NCBI RefSeq assembly: GCF_003343245.1
Contig: NZ_CP024901.1
Location: 3,968,001 to 4,032,000, forward strand
Direction: 5' to 3'
Length of the DNA stretch: 64,000 bases
DNA from: Photorhabdus laumondii subsp. laumondii
GTDB lineage: Bacteria; Pseudomonadota; Gammaproteobacteria; Enterobacterales; Enterobacteriaceae
The notes under the pieces were generated by a model, which worked only from the letters and a program-made list of their open reading frames with translations, was not told the origin of the DNA and made no database searches. The translations under genes and the position numbers were made by a program. Position 1 is the stretch's first letter. Each line of letters opens with the position of its first letter. Positions 38,051 through 47,622 of this stretch are shown here, piece by piece.

Positions 38051-38414
38051 GGGGCTGATTCTGGATTCGACGGGATTCGCGAAACCCAAGGTGCATGCCG
38101 AGGGGCGGTTGGCCTCGTAAAAAGCCGCAAAAAAATAGTCGCAAACGACGAAAAATACGCACTAGCAGCTTAATAACCTGCGCAGAGCCCTCTCTCCCTA
38201 GCCTCCGCTCTTAGGACGGGGATCAAGAGAGGTCAAACCCAAAAGAGATCGCGTGGATGCCTTGCCTGGGGTTGAAGCGTTAAATCTAATCAGGCTAGTT
38301 TGTGAGTGGCGTGTCTGTCCGCAGCTGGCAAGCGAATGTAAAGATTAGACTAAGCATGTAGTACCAAGGATGTAGGAATTTCGGACGCGGGTTCAACTCC
38401 CGCCAGCTCCACCA
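38051..38414 (+). ncRNA. ssrA: tmRNA (transfer-messenger RNA)
   Basis: This 364-nt RNA runs from GGGGCTGATTCTGGATTCGA to CGCCAGCTCCACCA, with tRNA-Ala-like ends that pair with each other and an encoded CCA. The tag reading frame starts at GCA (38141) and ends at TAA (38171-38173), encoding ANDEKYALAA, close to the E. coli tag. Together with SmpB it rescues stalled ribosomes. The 3' end is a common phage attachment site, and prophage genes follow directly. Confidence 0.97.
38380..38414 (+). other. Probable prophage attachment site (attL) in the ssrA 3' end
   Basis: The tRNA-like arm and CCA end of ssrA border foreign sequence and the prophage tail genes. Such integrations regenerate the RNA gene's 3' end. 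The matching attR copy is not in the window, so the exact core is undefined. Confidence 0.55.
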
Positions 38415-38537
38415 ATTTAGTAGGGACAGTGATAGGACAACAGCTTTAAAAACAGTGAGTTAGCAAAGTTGATTGGACACTGACCGGACAATGAAGGGAC
38501 ACAAAAGGATACGCAAAGGAGCCGCGGAGCTTTTGGA

Positions 38538-38567
38538 AAAACCAACCATAATTAGGTTGGTTTTTTT
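38538..38567 (+). terminator. Rho-independent terminator downstream of ssrA
   Basis: ACCAACC (38541-38547) and GGTTGGT (38555-38561) form a 7-bp stem extended by A-U pairs and followed by a T-run. It lies about 125 bp beyond the tmRNA, further than usual, as if inserted DNA separated the gene from its terminator. Confidence 0.8.
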
Positions 38568-38569
38568 AT

Positions 38570-38860
38570 GTCTGTAACACATAGCAACTACCTCTATTTT
38601 ATAATTTATAGTACAAAATAAAATGCCTCACCAGATCTCTGCCTCATAGGGCATTATTCATAAATCCAGCACTTGATACCGTCAGTTTTTGACGCATGCA
38701 TGTAACCCAACTTCATGTAACAATCACCTTAGTGATAGGTATTTCTGGTGTGGCATATCCTATGCTCATGGAGTTCGGCTTGTGCCACTTAAGCGGTCAT
38801 TTTATTTACCAATGTCACCCTATCGGCGAAATGGCTATACTATGATGTGTCGATAAACAG
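38570..38860. other. Gene-free stretch at the left end of the prophage
   Basis: No credible coding region. A TATACT box lies shortly before the HTH gene at 38881. No integrase remnant is visible. Confidence 0.45.
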
Positions 38861-38880
38861 TTTATATTTGTGGAGTAATT

Positions 38881-39066
38881 TTGAAACGTATACCGCCAGA
38901 ATTGTTTAAGTCTGAAATGAAACGAAAAGGCTGGACGCGCCGCGAGCTGGCTATACGGTGGGGCAAATCAGAAACATGGATCAGCAAAATAGTGAATAAT
39001 ATAGAACGGGATCAACACTGGAATGACGCCCTCAATGGACTGCCTGACAACGAAAAGCCCAGGTAA
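38881..39066 (+). CDS. Small helix-turn-helix protein
   Basis: This 61-aa protein starts at a TTG, with GGAG five bases upstream. It reads as an XRE/Cro-like HTH (ELAIRWGKSETWISKIVNN) with a basic N-terminus. It is likely a DNA-binding regulator at the prophage edge. Its target is unknown; it could control the neighbouring SymE-like gene, but that is inference. Confidence 0.6.
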   Translation: MKRIPPELFKSEMKRKGWTRRELAIRWGKSETWISKIVNNIERDQHWNDALNGLPDNEKPR

Positions 39067-39208
39067 ACTATAGGTCATATTTTTATTGCAGAAAGGTAAC
39101 CTATCGTTCATAATTCAACATTGAGAGACTATTTTCACTGACGCAGAGCTACCGGGCTGCCACCCGATAACCCTGCTTACCACAACTAACTATATAAGGT
39201 AGTTAATT

Positions 39209-39493
39209 ATGGCTAAACGCGATAATAAAACAATTCGCCGAATTTCCCAAGCTGAACGTTTTGGCAAGGTAGCTAAAAACGGCATTTCTTTAAAAGGAAA
39301 ATGGTTACAGGAAGCGGGATTTACCTTTGGAATGCCACTAAAAATCCGGGTGATGCCGGACTGTATTGTTATTACCGCCCAGAACACTCAGGAACTCTGG
39401 CAATGCCTGGAAGGACTGAGTATTGAGCCATTTAACCCCAGTGCTGCTATTGACTGGATTAAGTATTATCCTGGTGGGTTGATGATTACCTAA
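39209..39493 (+). CDS. SymE-family toxin-like protein
   Basis: This 94-aa protein contains the SymE signature GISLKGKWLQEAGFTFGMPL, followed by KIRVMPDCIVITAQ, an AbrB-like fold. E. coli SymE is an SOS-induced protein repressed by the antisense RNA SymR and condenses nucleoid DNA. AAGG precedes the ATG. I see no clear LexA box upstream. A SymR-like antisense RNA cannot be proven from sequence. It sits in a plus-strand pocket between ssrA and the tail-fibre genes. Confidence 0.75.
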   Translation: MAKRDNKTIRRISQAERFGKVAKNGISLKGKWLQEAGFTFGMPLKIRVMPDCIVITAQNTQELWQCLEGLSIEPFNPSAAIDWIKYYPGGLMIT

Positions 39494-39640
39494 TAGACTA
39501 AAGCATAAATGGACTATATCCTTAAATGTTGGATGATTATCCAACATTTTGAGGACGATTCAGTCAGAGTAGTGCAAAAAAGCCATATTTGATTAGACTT
39601 ATCTAACTATTGGAGGTCGGTTCAATTGGCCCTGATTCCA

Positions 39641-40087
39641 TTATTCTAAGGGTTTTTCGGGCCAGTTAATATCTGACGCTAAATTAACATCAACGCGGTT
39701 CAATAATACTCTATATTTTTTTAACTCTGCTAACAGCGATTTTTCCTTATCACTCGACATCTCCAAATCTACAGCATCTTGTAACGGAGCGATCTGTTTA
39801 CTTACAGTGAGCATAAGTTGCTGTTTCTTATGTTCTGCTTGCTGCTGCTGTTCCCGTCTGAGCTTTATTTTATCACTTTCTGATATTATCCACTTTTCAC
39901 TATCCCACTTGTGATAAACAGACTGTGCTTGTTCTGTAAGAATTGGATAACCCTCTTTATCACTGACGATAGCAAACCCGCGTGATTGACCGTCAAGTAA
40001 TTCATTGTGTTTTTCTGCTGTTATTTCAACACACTCTTCATGAGCTTCATTATAAAAAACACATTCTTTTCTGGAGAAATAGACCAT
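39641..40087 (-). CDS. Phage tail fibre assembly protein
   Basis: This 148-aa protein has a C-terminal block ending VDVNLASDINWPEKPLE and a Gln/Lys-rich helical middle, typical of caudoviral tail-fibre assembly chaperones (PF02413-like). It lies directly downstream of the tail fibre gene on the same strand, as expected for a partner that helps fibre trimerisation. Confidence 0.8.
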   Translation of the reverse strand: MVYFSRKECVFYNEAHEECVEITAEKHNELLDGQSRGFAIVSDKEGYPILTEQAQSVYHKWDSEKWIISESDKIKLRREQQQQAEHKKQQLMLTVSKQIAPLQDAVDLEMSSDKEKSLLAELKKYRVLLNRVDVNLASDINWPEKPLE

Positions 40088-41431
40088 TTATACCCCCCAA
40101 AATAATATATGTACAACTTTGCCTGGATTCTCATCATTGTTGGGAGTACCTGCTTGATATTCAAATGTCGATAGTGTTGCATTACGTACTAATGTGTGGC
40201 CAGTTGATGTATTGATACTCGACATACTTGCAATATAGCCAAAAAGCTTATTTTTAAAAGAAATTGGATAATTTACCTTTATCCATGATTGTTGAGCTGA
40301 TGGGACTTTAACCCATTGAATAATTACCCCCGTATCTCCACATTGCCACCAACCATTTTCGGATTTTATAGCTGTATTTTGTAATGCAAGAGTACCACTT
40401 CTCTCAGGCGCTAATATATTGTAACGCCGCTGATTCTTGGGATCGTCAGAATAGATATGCAACAATTTCCCTTCAGAACCGTTAATTCCCAATATATATC
40501 CATCTTTCGATTTGAAACGCAATTTAGGAAAAGGAGTTTTACTGTCAATCAGTAAACTGCCAACGGTTGCGGTTTTATTGCTAGAAATGCGTAAGAAAGT
40601 ATTATCGCTCTCAGATTTAGCATAACTTCCCACATCCCCAGCATTCAAACTAATATCCCCGGCCAACGGCTTCCCGTTAATTTTCCGGCTATTCGGCACC
40701 GCCCCTTTAGCCAACTCCACCATTTCCGATAAACCGATATTTTTTACAAATTCAGTTTTATTGAAGATGTCTGCTCCATTTTGATTTTTAGCGAGCTTAT
40801 TATTGGCATTATCATTCACATCAGAAACAAGTTTCTGAGTTGCTGCAAGGGTATTACTGTTACCTGTCTTGTCTGTAAGTTGGGTGATGCCTTTTTCTAT
40901 AAGTGTGGCGTCAGGAATCAAATCTTGAGTTGCAATCTCTCCCAGTCCTAAATTATTACGTGCTGTCGCTTTGTTATTAATATCAGATAAGTTATTAGCT
41001 TTCTGTAGAAATAACCCATTAGGATCTGCTAGTAGATTTTTCCAACCGGAAACTGATGTACTATCCGGATCTGTATTGTTATCTTCTACCTCATTCCACC
41101 AAATTTTACTTCCATCAGAACTGGCAACAATGGCCCCTTTAGGATAACCATCAATGGCAGCACTAAAGTCAGCATTATACGAATACAAGCCACCAGACAT
41201 TGAATAACGTATTGCGGTAGTAATATCATTCAATATCCCGTTCATATCCTTGCCAGATGGAGGAATTCCACCAGCAGATATTGCTGTCATCGTTAACGGG
41301 GGGAAACCGCTCGGATACGTAGCTACTCCTTTTGCCAAGCTGCTTTCAGTTGATTTTGTTGCAATCTCGTTATAGTCTCCGGCGCTCGCAAACGGAACAG
41401 CAATAAGATTAGGTTTTTCAGTTGATTTCAT
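40088..41431 (-). CDS. Phage tail fibre protein
   Basis: From the ATG at 41431, with AGGA upstream, the protein is 447 aa and begins MKSTEKPNLIAVPFASAGDY, a common start of short tail-fibre/collar proteins. The middle has KANNLSDINNKATARNNLGL, the classic fibre repeat. The C-terminal part would form the receptor-binding tip. It overlaps the preceding DUF2612 gene by 14 bases. An open extension to 41503 lies inside that gene and is rejected. Confidence 0.88.
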   Translation of the reverse strand: MKSTEKPNLIAVPFASAGDYNEIATKSTESSLAKGVATYPSGFPPLTMTAISAGGIPPSGKDMNGILNDITTAIRYSMSGGLYSYNADFSAAIDGYPKGAIVASSDGSKIWWNEVEDNNTDPDSTSVSGWKNLLADPNGLFLQKANNLSDINNKATARNNLGLGEIATQDLIPDATLIEKGITQLTDKTGNSNTLAATQKLVSDVNDNANNKLAKNQNGADIFNKTEFVKNIGLSEMVELAKGAVPNSRKINGKPLAGDISLNAGDVGSYAKSESDNTFLRISSNKTATVGSLLIDSKTPFPKLRFKSKDGYILGINGSEGKLLHIYSDDPKNQRRYNILAPERSGTLALQNTAIKSENGWWQCGDTGVIIQWVKVPSAQQSWIKVNYPISFKNKLFGYIASMSSINTSTGHTLVRNATLSTFEYQAGTPNNDENPGKVVHILFWGV

Positions 41432-42023
41432 TTGTTGGTATCCTTTGAACGATTGCGACACTGACACCAACCGGGTAAGGCAGTGCTCTCGATGTTTGAA
41501 CAATTGCTAATTCTGCTGTTGATAGCTGAAATTCAAATACATAACTCATCTTCATATTTCCATCATCAGTGATATATGCACGTCCGCTATCGCTAAACAT
41601 ATAAACAAGCATTCTGTTGATGTTTGGTATAGTGCAGTCAGATATATTTGACATGGCTTTCATCATAATTAGCTTTCGGTACATCAGATCTGATAGCTCA
41701 ATAGTTTTTGTTTTTGACTCCCCGGAATAAAATGGTGCTTGGTCAAATGGATTTGGATCTATCGTTGTCGGAACATTCAGTAAAGCTTCACCAAAACCTA
41801 TATATTTTACATTTTCATTAACAGTCAGCCGCCTGCTGACATTCACTATTTTTCCCCACACATCCAGCCCGTAAGTATTTTCTGTGTCAATATTCCAAAT
41901 CAGATCGTAAAATGTATTAATAAATTCAACAGAGGAAACAGCGGCATTGAAACTTCGAATAAGTGAGTTGAGTTTTGGACTAGCGGCATACTGAGCAAGA
42001 ATAGTTGCTCCCACATTTTCCAT
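41418..42023 (-). CDS. DUF2612 baseplate-associated tail protein
   Basis: This 201-aa protein begins MENVGATILAQYAASPKLNS and contains DTENTYGLDVWGKIVNVSR, the DUF2612 signature. It occupies the position of P2 gpI-like proteins, between the baseplate J protein and the tail fibre. It probably joins fibre to baseplate. Confidence 0.78.
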   Translation of the reverse strand: MENVGATILAQYAASPKLNSLIRSFNAAVSSVEFINTFYDLIWNIDTENTYGLDVWGKIVNVSRRLTVNENVKYIGFGEALLNVPTTIDPNPFDQAPFYSGESKTKTIELSDLMYRKLIMMKAMSNISDCTIPNINRMLVYMFSDSGRAYITDDGNMKMSYVFEFQLSTAELAIVQTSRALPYPVGVSVAIVQRIPTNEIN

Positions 42024-43265
42024 TTATGAACCTACTAATTTCACAGAAATATTATCAACGTCAAGCGTTGGGATTTCATCAATACCAAAACTAATTGATG
42101 TTGAATAAGTAATACCGTCACGGCTAAGCGTAATATTGTAAATATCAACACTCGATGTATCTATGTTATAAACGCCTGAATAATATCTACCAGCAAATAA
42201 TGTAGATGCTATTCTTGCTCGGGTTCCACCGTCTTCTCCGTTAAATGCTTGCGCTATAGCTGACTTAACCTGTGTTTCAATATCAGCAGGAAGGTAATCG
42301 CTATTAGCAAGTGAGACGTCAACATAGACACGAATGGGTGCTGGTATCACATAGTTAATTTCATATTCGGGATAAGGCTGAACATAGTTTTCATCATCCA
42401 CAATTGTGTGAGTTGTATTTCCGTTCGTAGGAATACCTGGAGGCTTTTTCTTCCAGATTACTCTAGCGACATCCTCAGTCTTTCCCCCATATACAGCACT
42501 ATAAATAGAGTTTGGCACCATTCTGTATTTTGATACCCCGACCGTTTTTACTACCGATGTATCATTTGAAATAACGTATGCGTCTGCCACGCCATTTACT
42601 TCTAATACTGCGGCATAAATGGCATGTAATGAGTTTGTCGCATTTTTAGCAACAGATTGTTTACGACGATACTCAAAATTAGCGCGGGTTTCCTCATCTA
42701 TGCCAGGTACGCCAGCACTCGCATTACTGATACCTGACCAACCGGGCACCGAGCTATAAATCGTGTTCAAGTCATCAATTTGGCATGCTAACGGCCCTGA
42801 TGTTGAGTTTTGGAAAACAACATCAACAGAGCCGCTGCCCGGGATCTTAACCTCTGTTAGTGAATGATAAAGATACCCTTTTTTATCTTGAGCAATACTA
42901 CCAATTGGAATAACTGTATTAACTAACCCAGTGCATGTTGCTGTTACCGTTGTTCCCGATGCTGGAATTCGATCTAAAAAATAAATTCGTCCGATAGCAT
43001 CTTGAAAACGTCCGGTTGCATAATCCGGATTAATTTGATTGACGATAGCAAGTAACTGATCGTTCTTGTCAGCAATGATAGCCGCATCACTCATGGCTAT
43101 TTGACCTTGCGGTGTTGTTAAGCTCGTACTCATTGCACCACCCATTGCTGTAGCCAAATCATTTAGCCGCCCATTTAAAATATCAACCTCGTCGGGCACA
43201 GTTAGACCCGTCTTTGTAAAGGTTACACCTGGAACACTTGTTGTCAGTACTACAGAGTTAGTCAT
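42024..43265 (-). CDS. Baseplate J-like protein (gp47/gpJ family)
   Basis: This 413-aa protein begins MTNSVVLTTSVPGVTFTKTG. It has the central block PGIDEETRANFEYRRKQS and HAIYAAVLEVNGVADAYVISN characteristic of baseplate wedge J proteins. It abuts the DUF2612 gene with no gap and overlaps the gp25-like gene by 1 base. It forms part of the wedge around the hub of the contractile tail. Confidence 0.9.
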   Translation of the reverse strand: MTNSVVLTTSVPGVTFTKTGLTVPDEVDILNGRLNDLATAMGGAMSTSLTTPQGQIAMSDAAIIADKNDQLLAIVNQINPDYATGRFQDAIGRIYFLDRIPASGTTVTATCTGLVNTVIPIGSIAQDKKGYLYHSLTEVKIPGSGSVDVVFQNSTSGPLACQIDDLNTIYSSVPGWSGISNASAGVPGIDEETRANFEYRRKQSVAKNATNSLHAIYAAVLEVNGVADAYVISNDTSVVKTVGVSKYRMVPNSIYSAVYGGKTEDVARVIWKKKPPGIPTNGNTTHTIVDDENYVQPYPEYEINYVIPAPIRVYVDVSLANSDYLPADIETQVKSAIAQAFNGEDGGTRARIASTLFAGRYYSGVYNIDTSSVDIYNITLSRDGITYSTSISFGIDEIPTLDVDNISVKLVGS

Positions 43266-43621
43266 CAGAAATTTACCACCGTTGATTGATTGTTCATGTC
43301 CGTTATTGTCATCATGCCCGCAATAGTTCTCTCCTTTCCATTTATAACTTTACAAGTGGCAGACTGAACATAAGGTGACTTCATTGCTTCTTGTTGCATT
43401 TTGCTGTTGATTAGCTGAGTTCCCGGCCAATATCCCAAAATTCGCTGGTAATAAGGAATACCCAATGCTGTGTCATACCAGCACTCACCCAGATATGTAC
43501 TACAGGCACAAGCGACATCCTGCGCTACAGAATAGGGATTATCAGTAATGGCGATATTTCCAGAATCATCTAACGTTAAATCCCATGACTCGGTATCAAG
43601 AAGAAATGAACGAGTTTGCAT
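43265..43621 (-). CDS. Baseplate wedge protein (gp25/lysozyme-like family)
   Basis: This 118-aa protein begins MQTRSFLLDTESWDLTLDDS and contains NPYSVAQDVACACSTYLGEC followed by WYDTALGIPYYQ. This is a phage baseplate protein often found just before gpJ. It would initiate the sheath on the baseplate. It is overlapped by the J gene. Confidence 0.78.
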   Translation of the reverse strand: MQTRSFLLDTESWDLTLDDSGNIAITDNPYSVAQDVACACSTYLGECWYDTALGIPYYQRILGYWPGTQLINSKMQQEAMKSPYVQSATCKVINGKERTIAGMMTITDMNNQSTVVNF

Positions 43622-43639
43622 TTTCGATTCCTATGGAAA

Positions 43640-43700
43640 TAAAAAAACCGCAATTAAGCGGTGTAGATATGAAAAAACCCGCACTGTAGGCGGGTTTATT
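43640..43700 (-). terminator. Two tandem terminators downstream of the 57-aa ORF
   Basis: First hairpin: AAACCCGC (43675-43682) with GCGGGTTT (43690-43697), followed by a T-run on the minus strand. Second: ACCGC (43647-43651) with GCGGT (43658-43662), followed by seven Ts. Two strong terminators isolate the upstream cargo transcript from the baseplate genes. Confidence 0.85.
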
Positions 43701-43719
43701 GACGACTACTCAAAAAATT

Positions 43720-43893
43720 TTAAGCAGCTTGACGATGATTCTTACGCTTTCCTTGAAGCTCAACTTTTGGCTTATGCTCAAACATTTTTGGGGCAGCTTT
43801 TATCAACAAGTCAATAGCTCCACCCACAGCAGTATACACCTGCTGCGTATCAAATTTTTTGATATCTTTAATGGCTGCTTTCTGCTTTGACAT
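43720..43893 (-). CDS. Small basic protein of unknown function (57 aa)
   Basis: The reading frame starts at ATG 43893 with an excellent AGGAG five bases upstream and ends before the tandem terminators. The protein begins MSKQKAAIKDIKKFDTQQVY and ends KRKNHRQAA; it is Lys-rich with a hydrophobic centre (GGAIDLLIKAAP). It is not recognised. Its position inside the phage baseplate region, with its own terminators, suggests a lysogenic cargo gene. Confidence 0.65.
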   Translation of the reverse strand: MSKQKAAIKDIKKFDTQQVYTAVGGAIDLLIKAAPKMFEHKPKVELQGKRKNHRQAA

Positions 43894-44049
43894 AACGACT
43901 CCTAAGAGATTTTCTCTCCAATAGCTTTGAGCCTGAGCCCATAAGGGGTGTTCACATTAACAAAGTTTTCTCTTGCACAAAAAACAAACTAATATTCGTT
44001 AGTTTTCGTATGCTATCACTATAAACTCTAGTGTCTAGTCTTTTTTTTA

Positions 44050-44583
44050 TCAATCTTTGATTGTCTTGAATATTGTTTCAAACGTATCAATATCAGCCTC
44101 CATAATGTAACCACACTTCATCATGTTAAATCCATAAGATGAGTAATAGGAGATTACTTCTTCAACAGGCTCAATGATACGGATATATTTACCCTGTGCA
44201 GATTTACAAAACATGTAAGCAGCCATCAGAGTAAGTTGAAACATTTTCCCATTTAAAGGGTGTTTTGCGTCATCACGATAGAAGTTCTCTATCATATGAA
44301 TTTCAAAACTTTCCTCATCAATGGAATATGTACATAAAGCTAGCCCAGAAGGAGGTCCTTGCACATTTCCACATTCTACCAGCTTTAAGCAAAATTCAAA
44401 TTTATCTTCTCTGTTTCCTACCCTAGACAAACATTCATCCCAGTTTAGTTCGCCGTATCCGCGAGAAAGGATTCTGTAATCATCATCAGAGATATCCCCT
44501 ATAGCAAGGTTAAGCTTAAGCTCATCAACAATAATCTGCATGCTATTTCTTACCACATGCCCGATCTGCTCAAGATTAAACAT
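44050..44583 (-). CDS. GNAT-like acetyltransferase, prophage cargo
   Basis: This 177-aa protein has YMFCKSAQGKYIRIIEPVEE and VISYYSSYGFNMMKCGYIME, the end of a GNAT fold, where the substrate-side Tyr/Gly-Phe motif is typical. It is not a structural phage gene. It lies in the non-structural pocket between the spike and the gp25-like gene. The acetyl acceptor is unknown. Confidence 0.6.
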   Translation of the reverse strand: MFNLEQIGHVVRNSMQIIVDELKLNLAIGDISDDDYRILSRGYGELNWDECLSRVGNREDKFEFCLKLVECGNVQGPPSGLALCTYSIDEESFEIHMIENFYRDDAKHPLNGKMFQLTLMAAYMFCKSAQGKYIRIIEPVEEVISYYSSYGFNMMKCGYIMEADIDTFETIFKTIKD

Positions 44584-45046
44584 TCTTTATCTCTCATTTT
44601 TAATTGGTTGATATATCTTACAGCTTTTTGTGATTATTTCATATGCTATTTAACTTTTCTTGCCATTAAAACGTGCACTATTTAACAATGACAAGTGAGT
44701 TAACAATTAACCCCAAACCAAGGATGGCTATATCCACCAGCGTGACTAAGGTTTATAACTTACCGTTCTCTATATTTTATTCTCTAAACTTCAGCTAAAA
44801 TAAATAATGTTGACTTCAATGTGATTGACTTTATAGTACAGAACCATTGCTTCTATCTCTATATCAGTCAAAAGAAGCTCTTTTCCAAGTCGCACATACT
44901 CGTAACCTTTTCCAGTTTCACAGTTCAACTAATACTGTTACCAGTTAAAACAATGACCGAGAAAAATAAAAAATTTACCTGGGCTTCACAAAGATTTCTT
45001 AGTTTCTTCATTTCTACATATTTATCATCCTTATTTACAGCTTTAA
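44584..45046. other. Gene-free stretch in the cargo pocket
   Basis: About 460 AT-rich bases between the GNAT-like gene and the spike gene, with no frame supported by a ribosome-binding site. It may hold the promoter of the cargo gene. Confidence 0.5.
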
Positions 45047-45646
45047 CTATCTTACGGTTCCATCGAATATTGCATTTCCACCGTTACCGCCACCACCTTG
45101 AATAACCGCACCATTTAATATAATAGATGGTGAGTTCATTGTGATTGAATTTGATGAAGTCATTTCCGTTGTCGGAGCGACTACGTTAATTTTATTCGGT
45201 GAAACAATATTTATCTGATTATCTACGAATTCAACATATTGTTGTGGTTCTGCGTTTAAAACTCCCCCCAGATAAATTGCGTCTGAATAATTGTGCGTTC
45301 TTTTTGAACCCGGTAATGCCGGTGCTTTTGTTGCTCTGATGCTGCTAATATCACGATCACAAATGGCAATTAAACCAATATCACCAACCACAGGATTCAT
45401 AATGACAGCACTGTTACCACGCTGAAGACGAAATACTGGAACATTATAGATTATTCCATTCTCGATTTTTCTCCCTGCTCCCGTCATATTATGTACCATC
45501 GGCTTTACATCTACGGTTTTCCCGCTCGATTTAATAACAAGGCCCAAAGTGATAAAAACATGCTGACTAAGAAACTGCCTCATGACAAAATCAAAAGCAT
45601 TCGCTTCACTGTTTATGTCCGTTGGTTTTGTTGTCAGCTTTGTCAT
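45047..45646 (-). CDS. Gp138-family membrane-puncturing spike protein
   Basis: This 199-aa protein has an N-terminal OB-like domain (HVFITLGLVIKSSGKTVDVK) and VVGDIGLIAICDRDISSIR. The beta-helical tip NSITMNSPSIILNGAVIQ is followed by a Gly/Asn-rich end. It matches the Gp138 spike family that pierces the outer membrane. It overlaps the hub gene by 41 bases. Confidence 0.85.
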   Translation of the reverse strand: MTKLTTKPTDINSEANAFDFVMRQFLSQHVFITLGLVIKSSGKTVDVKPMVHNMTGAGRKIENGIIYNVPVFRLQRGNSAVIMNPVVGDIGLIAICDRDISSIRATKAPALPGSKRTHNYSDAIYLGGVLNAEPQQYVEFVDNQINIVSPNKINVVAPTTEMTSSNSITMNSPSIILNGAVIQGGGGNGGNAIFDGTVR

Positions 45647-46502
45647 TGTTTTTATCCTCTGTTTTCACTGGAGTGCCACTAAAAGATGTATGCCACTGAC
45701 CACCATCAAGCCAGGAGGTAAGGTAGTGTTCCGCCCCTGTTATCAGATAAGTGCCGCTAACGTTCGGCAAAGAGGTTTCTATTTTTACCTTACGACCTAA
45801 AATAATTTCATTACTGAAAAGGGTAGTTGCTGTTATTCCCACGCCAGTAAATATGGGATAGCCAATTAGCCCATATTCTGGAGACGTAAGTAGCGGTTTT
45901 TCAACTTTCGGTTGACCATGAGGCCAAATGGTCACTTTATCAATCCCAAAGTCAGTGTCTATATCTAGCGCACTTGCCGCCTGTTGGATTTGATTAACAA
46001 CGTTTCCTGTATAATGAGGATTTGAGATAACACCTGTGGCGCCATAATTTTCAACCGTTAGATCCGCTTTTTTAGCCATTGCAGTAATAATATCGACAAT
46101 ATCCACATCTCCCGATGCAGTGAACGGTTCAACTTCCTTTGCTCTTAGGCCAAGCATCATACTGGCCGTTATCGTCAGGGGAGTATCGGGTAACTGATTA
46201 AAATCTGCATAGGCATCACTGATAAAACCCTCAAATATAGCATGACCATCCGCCCATACACGCATTAAGTTGAATTTCGCACTACCAATCCAGATCCCGC
46301 GATAACTCAACGTTGCCATTTGGCTGGTTGTTAAACCCCAGATTTGTAATGTTATTTGTGTCCCTGATATGCCGCCCCACGCCGCCATGTTGACATAAGC
46401 GCGTGCGTTTTCGATAGTCAGTATATTGTTACCGCTATCATCAAATGTCTTGCCGTCAACTAGCTGAAATTCAACTGTGATATTGTGTTGTTTGTACGTC
46501 AC
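45606..46502 (-). CDS. Baseplate hub protein (gpD/gp44-like)
   Basis: This 298-aa protein starts at a GTG (46502) that overlaps the stop of the upstream plug gene, with GGAGAGG seven bases before. It contains [20 protein letters not shown] and VYAG-like hub motifs such as [16 protein letters not shown]. By position and motifs it is the hub around which the spike attaches. The Lys/Asp/Asn-rich end overlaps the spike gene. Confidence 0.75.
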   Translation of the reverse strand: MTYKQHNITVEFQLVDGKTFDDSGNNILTIENARAYVNMAAWGGISGTQITLQIWGLTTSQMATLSYRGIWIGSAKFNLMRVWADGHAIFEGFISDAYADFNQLPDTPLTITASMMLGLRAKEVEPFTASGDVDIVDIITAMAKKADLTVENYGATGVISNPHYTGNVVNQIQQAASALDIDTDFGIDKVTIWPHGQPKVEKPLLTSPEYGLIGYPIFTGVGITATTLFSNEIILGRKVKIETSLPNVSGTYLITGAEHYLTSWLDGGQWHTSFSGTPVKTEDKNNDKADNKTNGHKQ

Positions 46503-46804
46503 TGAGTCACCTCTCCTGGAAAAAGGTAATATAATTTGTAGCGTTGCCCTAGCTCCTCCCAATGGGGATCAGATAAACCATCCAGATCAGCAAAAAACAA
46601 TTCACCCTGGAACCGTAAATAACTGTAACGGACAATTTTATTGCAGTTGAGGCACACAACTCCCTGTAGCACAGGTTTATCATTGACGGTTAAATCCATA
46701 TATAAACCTGTGCCACGTTGATTGAGGCGTATCATGCATGACTGCTCATTCAAGGTCACAGTGAACTCCTGAGCCTTAGCCGCCCTGATCGCTATTTCAA
46801 TCAC
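46499..46804 (-). CDS. Baseplate plug-like protein
   Basis: This 101-aa protein begins [20 protein letters not shown], a start typical of the small phage baseplate plug proteins (DUF6983-like). It overlaps the neighbouring genes by 4 bases on both sides, so it is tightly coupled to hub synthesis. Confidence 0.7.
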   Translation of the reverse strand: MIEIAIRAAKAQEFTVTLNEQSCMIRLNQRGTGLYMDLTVNDKPVLQGVVCLNCNKIVRYSYLRFQGELFFADLDGLSDPHWEELGQRYKLYYLFPGEVTQ

Positions 46805-47622
46805 GTTAATTTCCTCGATAATTCTTCTACTGCATCATTGAGATGGTTGGTGGCACTCAATACAGAATCATTTAATGGACCAGTAATCGTCTCTGTTGCA
46901 CGCTTGAAACCAGATGAAACTTTATCAGCAACTTGCGTTGCAGCACTGGAAACGGATTTTTTCAATCCGGTCAGAGCCTTTTTGACATCGGATAGTGTGG
47001 CATGTTTTGTTGAACCTGTTGATTGTTCGGTATTTTTACTTGGGCCTTTTGCTGTCTCATTCTTTGTTGTATTCGACTTGTTAGCAACATTGCTGCTCAT
47101 TTTCACTTCGGCAATGTCTTGTACCGCCTGGAAAACTGCGGTCACAATCAGTAAGGTAACACCGTTATCCTGCCTTATTCGAAAATCGTACTTAATCAAA
47201 TCATAACTTGTGTACGTAGTATCAGGTGTTTCAATGTCGTAAATTTCAGCACTGGATACCATCTTATCTAACGCTTCAAGAACATCAGAACGGGACGTCA
47301 GGGTGAGGTTTGTTAAGTTAGGCACGGAACCAGAAAAACCGGTCCATCCCTCAAACGAGAATGTCACATGGACTTCACCGGGCCGCTGCACTTTGTTGTA
47401 TGATGTATAGCCGCCTTTCTCTATCGGCGCAGTCGTGATTGATGCCTCTCGTGTGACTTCTACTACAATGAATGATGTGGGCGTAAACGGCTTATCACCA
47501 ACTCTCTGCCCGGATGCATAATAAATACCATATCCAGGAGATATCATACTGTTAACACCAGATAGCAGGTTGCCACTACGGAACGCACTAAGTACCGTTG
47601 TTTGATTGAGAGAGAATGCCAT
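46801..47622 (-). CDS. Phage baseplate/tail hub-adjacent protein
   Basis: This 273-aa protein begins [21 protein letters not shown] structured N-terminal half ([20 protein letters not shown]) resembles baseplate proteins that sit between tape measure and hub. The C-terminal half is Lys/Ser/Thr-rich and low in complexity. It overlaps the tape measure stop by one base. Confidence 0.65.
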   Translation of the reverse strand: MAFSLNQTTVLSAFRSGNLLSGVNSMISPGYGIYYASGQRVGDKPFTPTSFIVVEVTREASITTAPIEKGGYTSYNKVQRPGEVHVTFSFEGWTGFSGSVPNLTNLTLTSRSDVLEALDKMVSSAEIYDIETPDTTYTSYDLIKYDFRIRQDNGVTLLIVTAVFQAVQDIAEVKMSSNVANKSNTTKNETAKGPSKNTEQSTGSTKHATLSDVKKALTGLKKSVSSAATQVADKVSSGFKRATETITGPLNDSVLSATNHLNDAVEELSRKLT

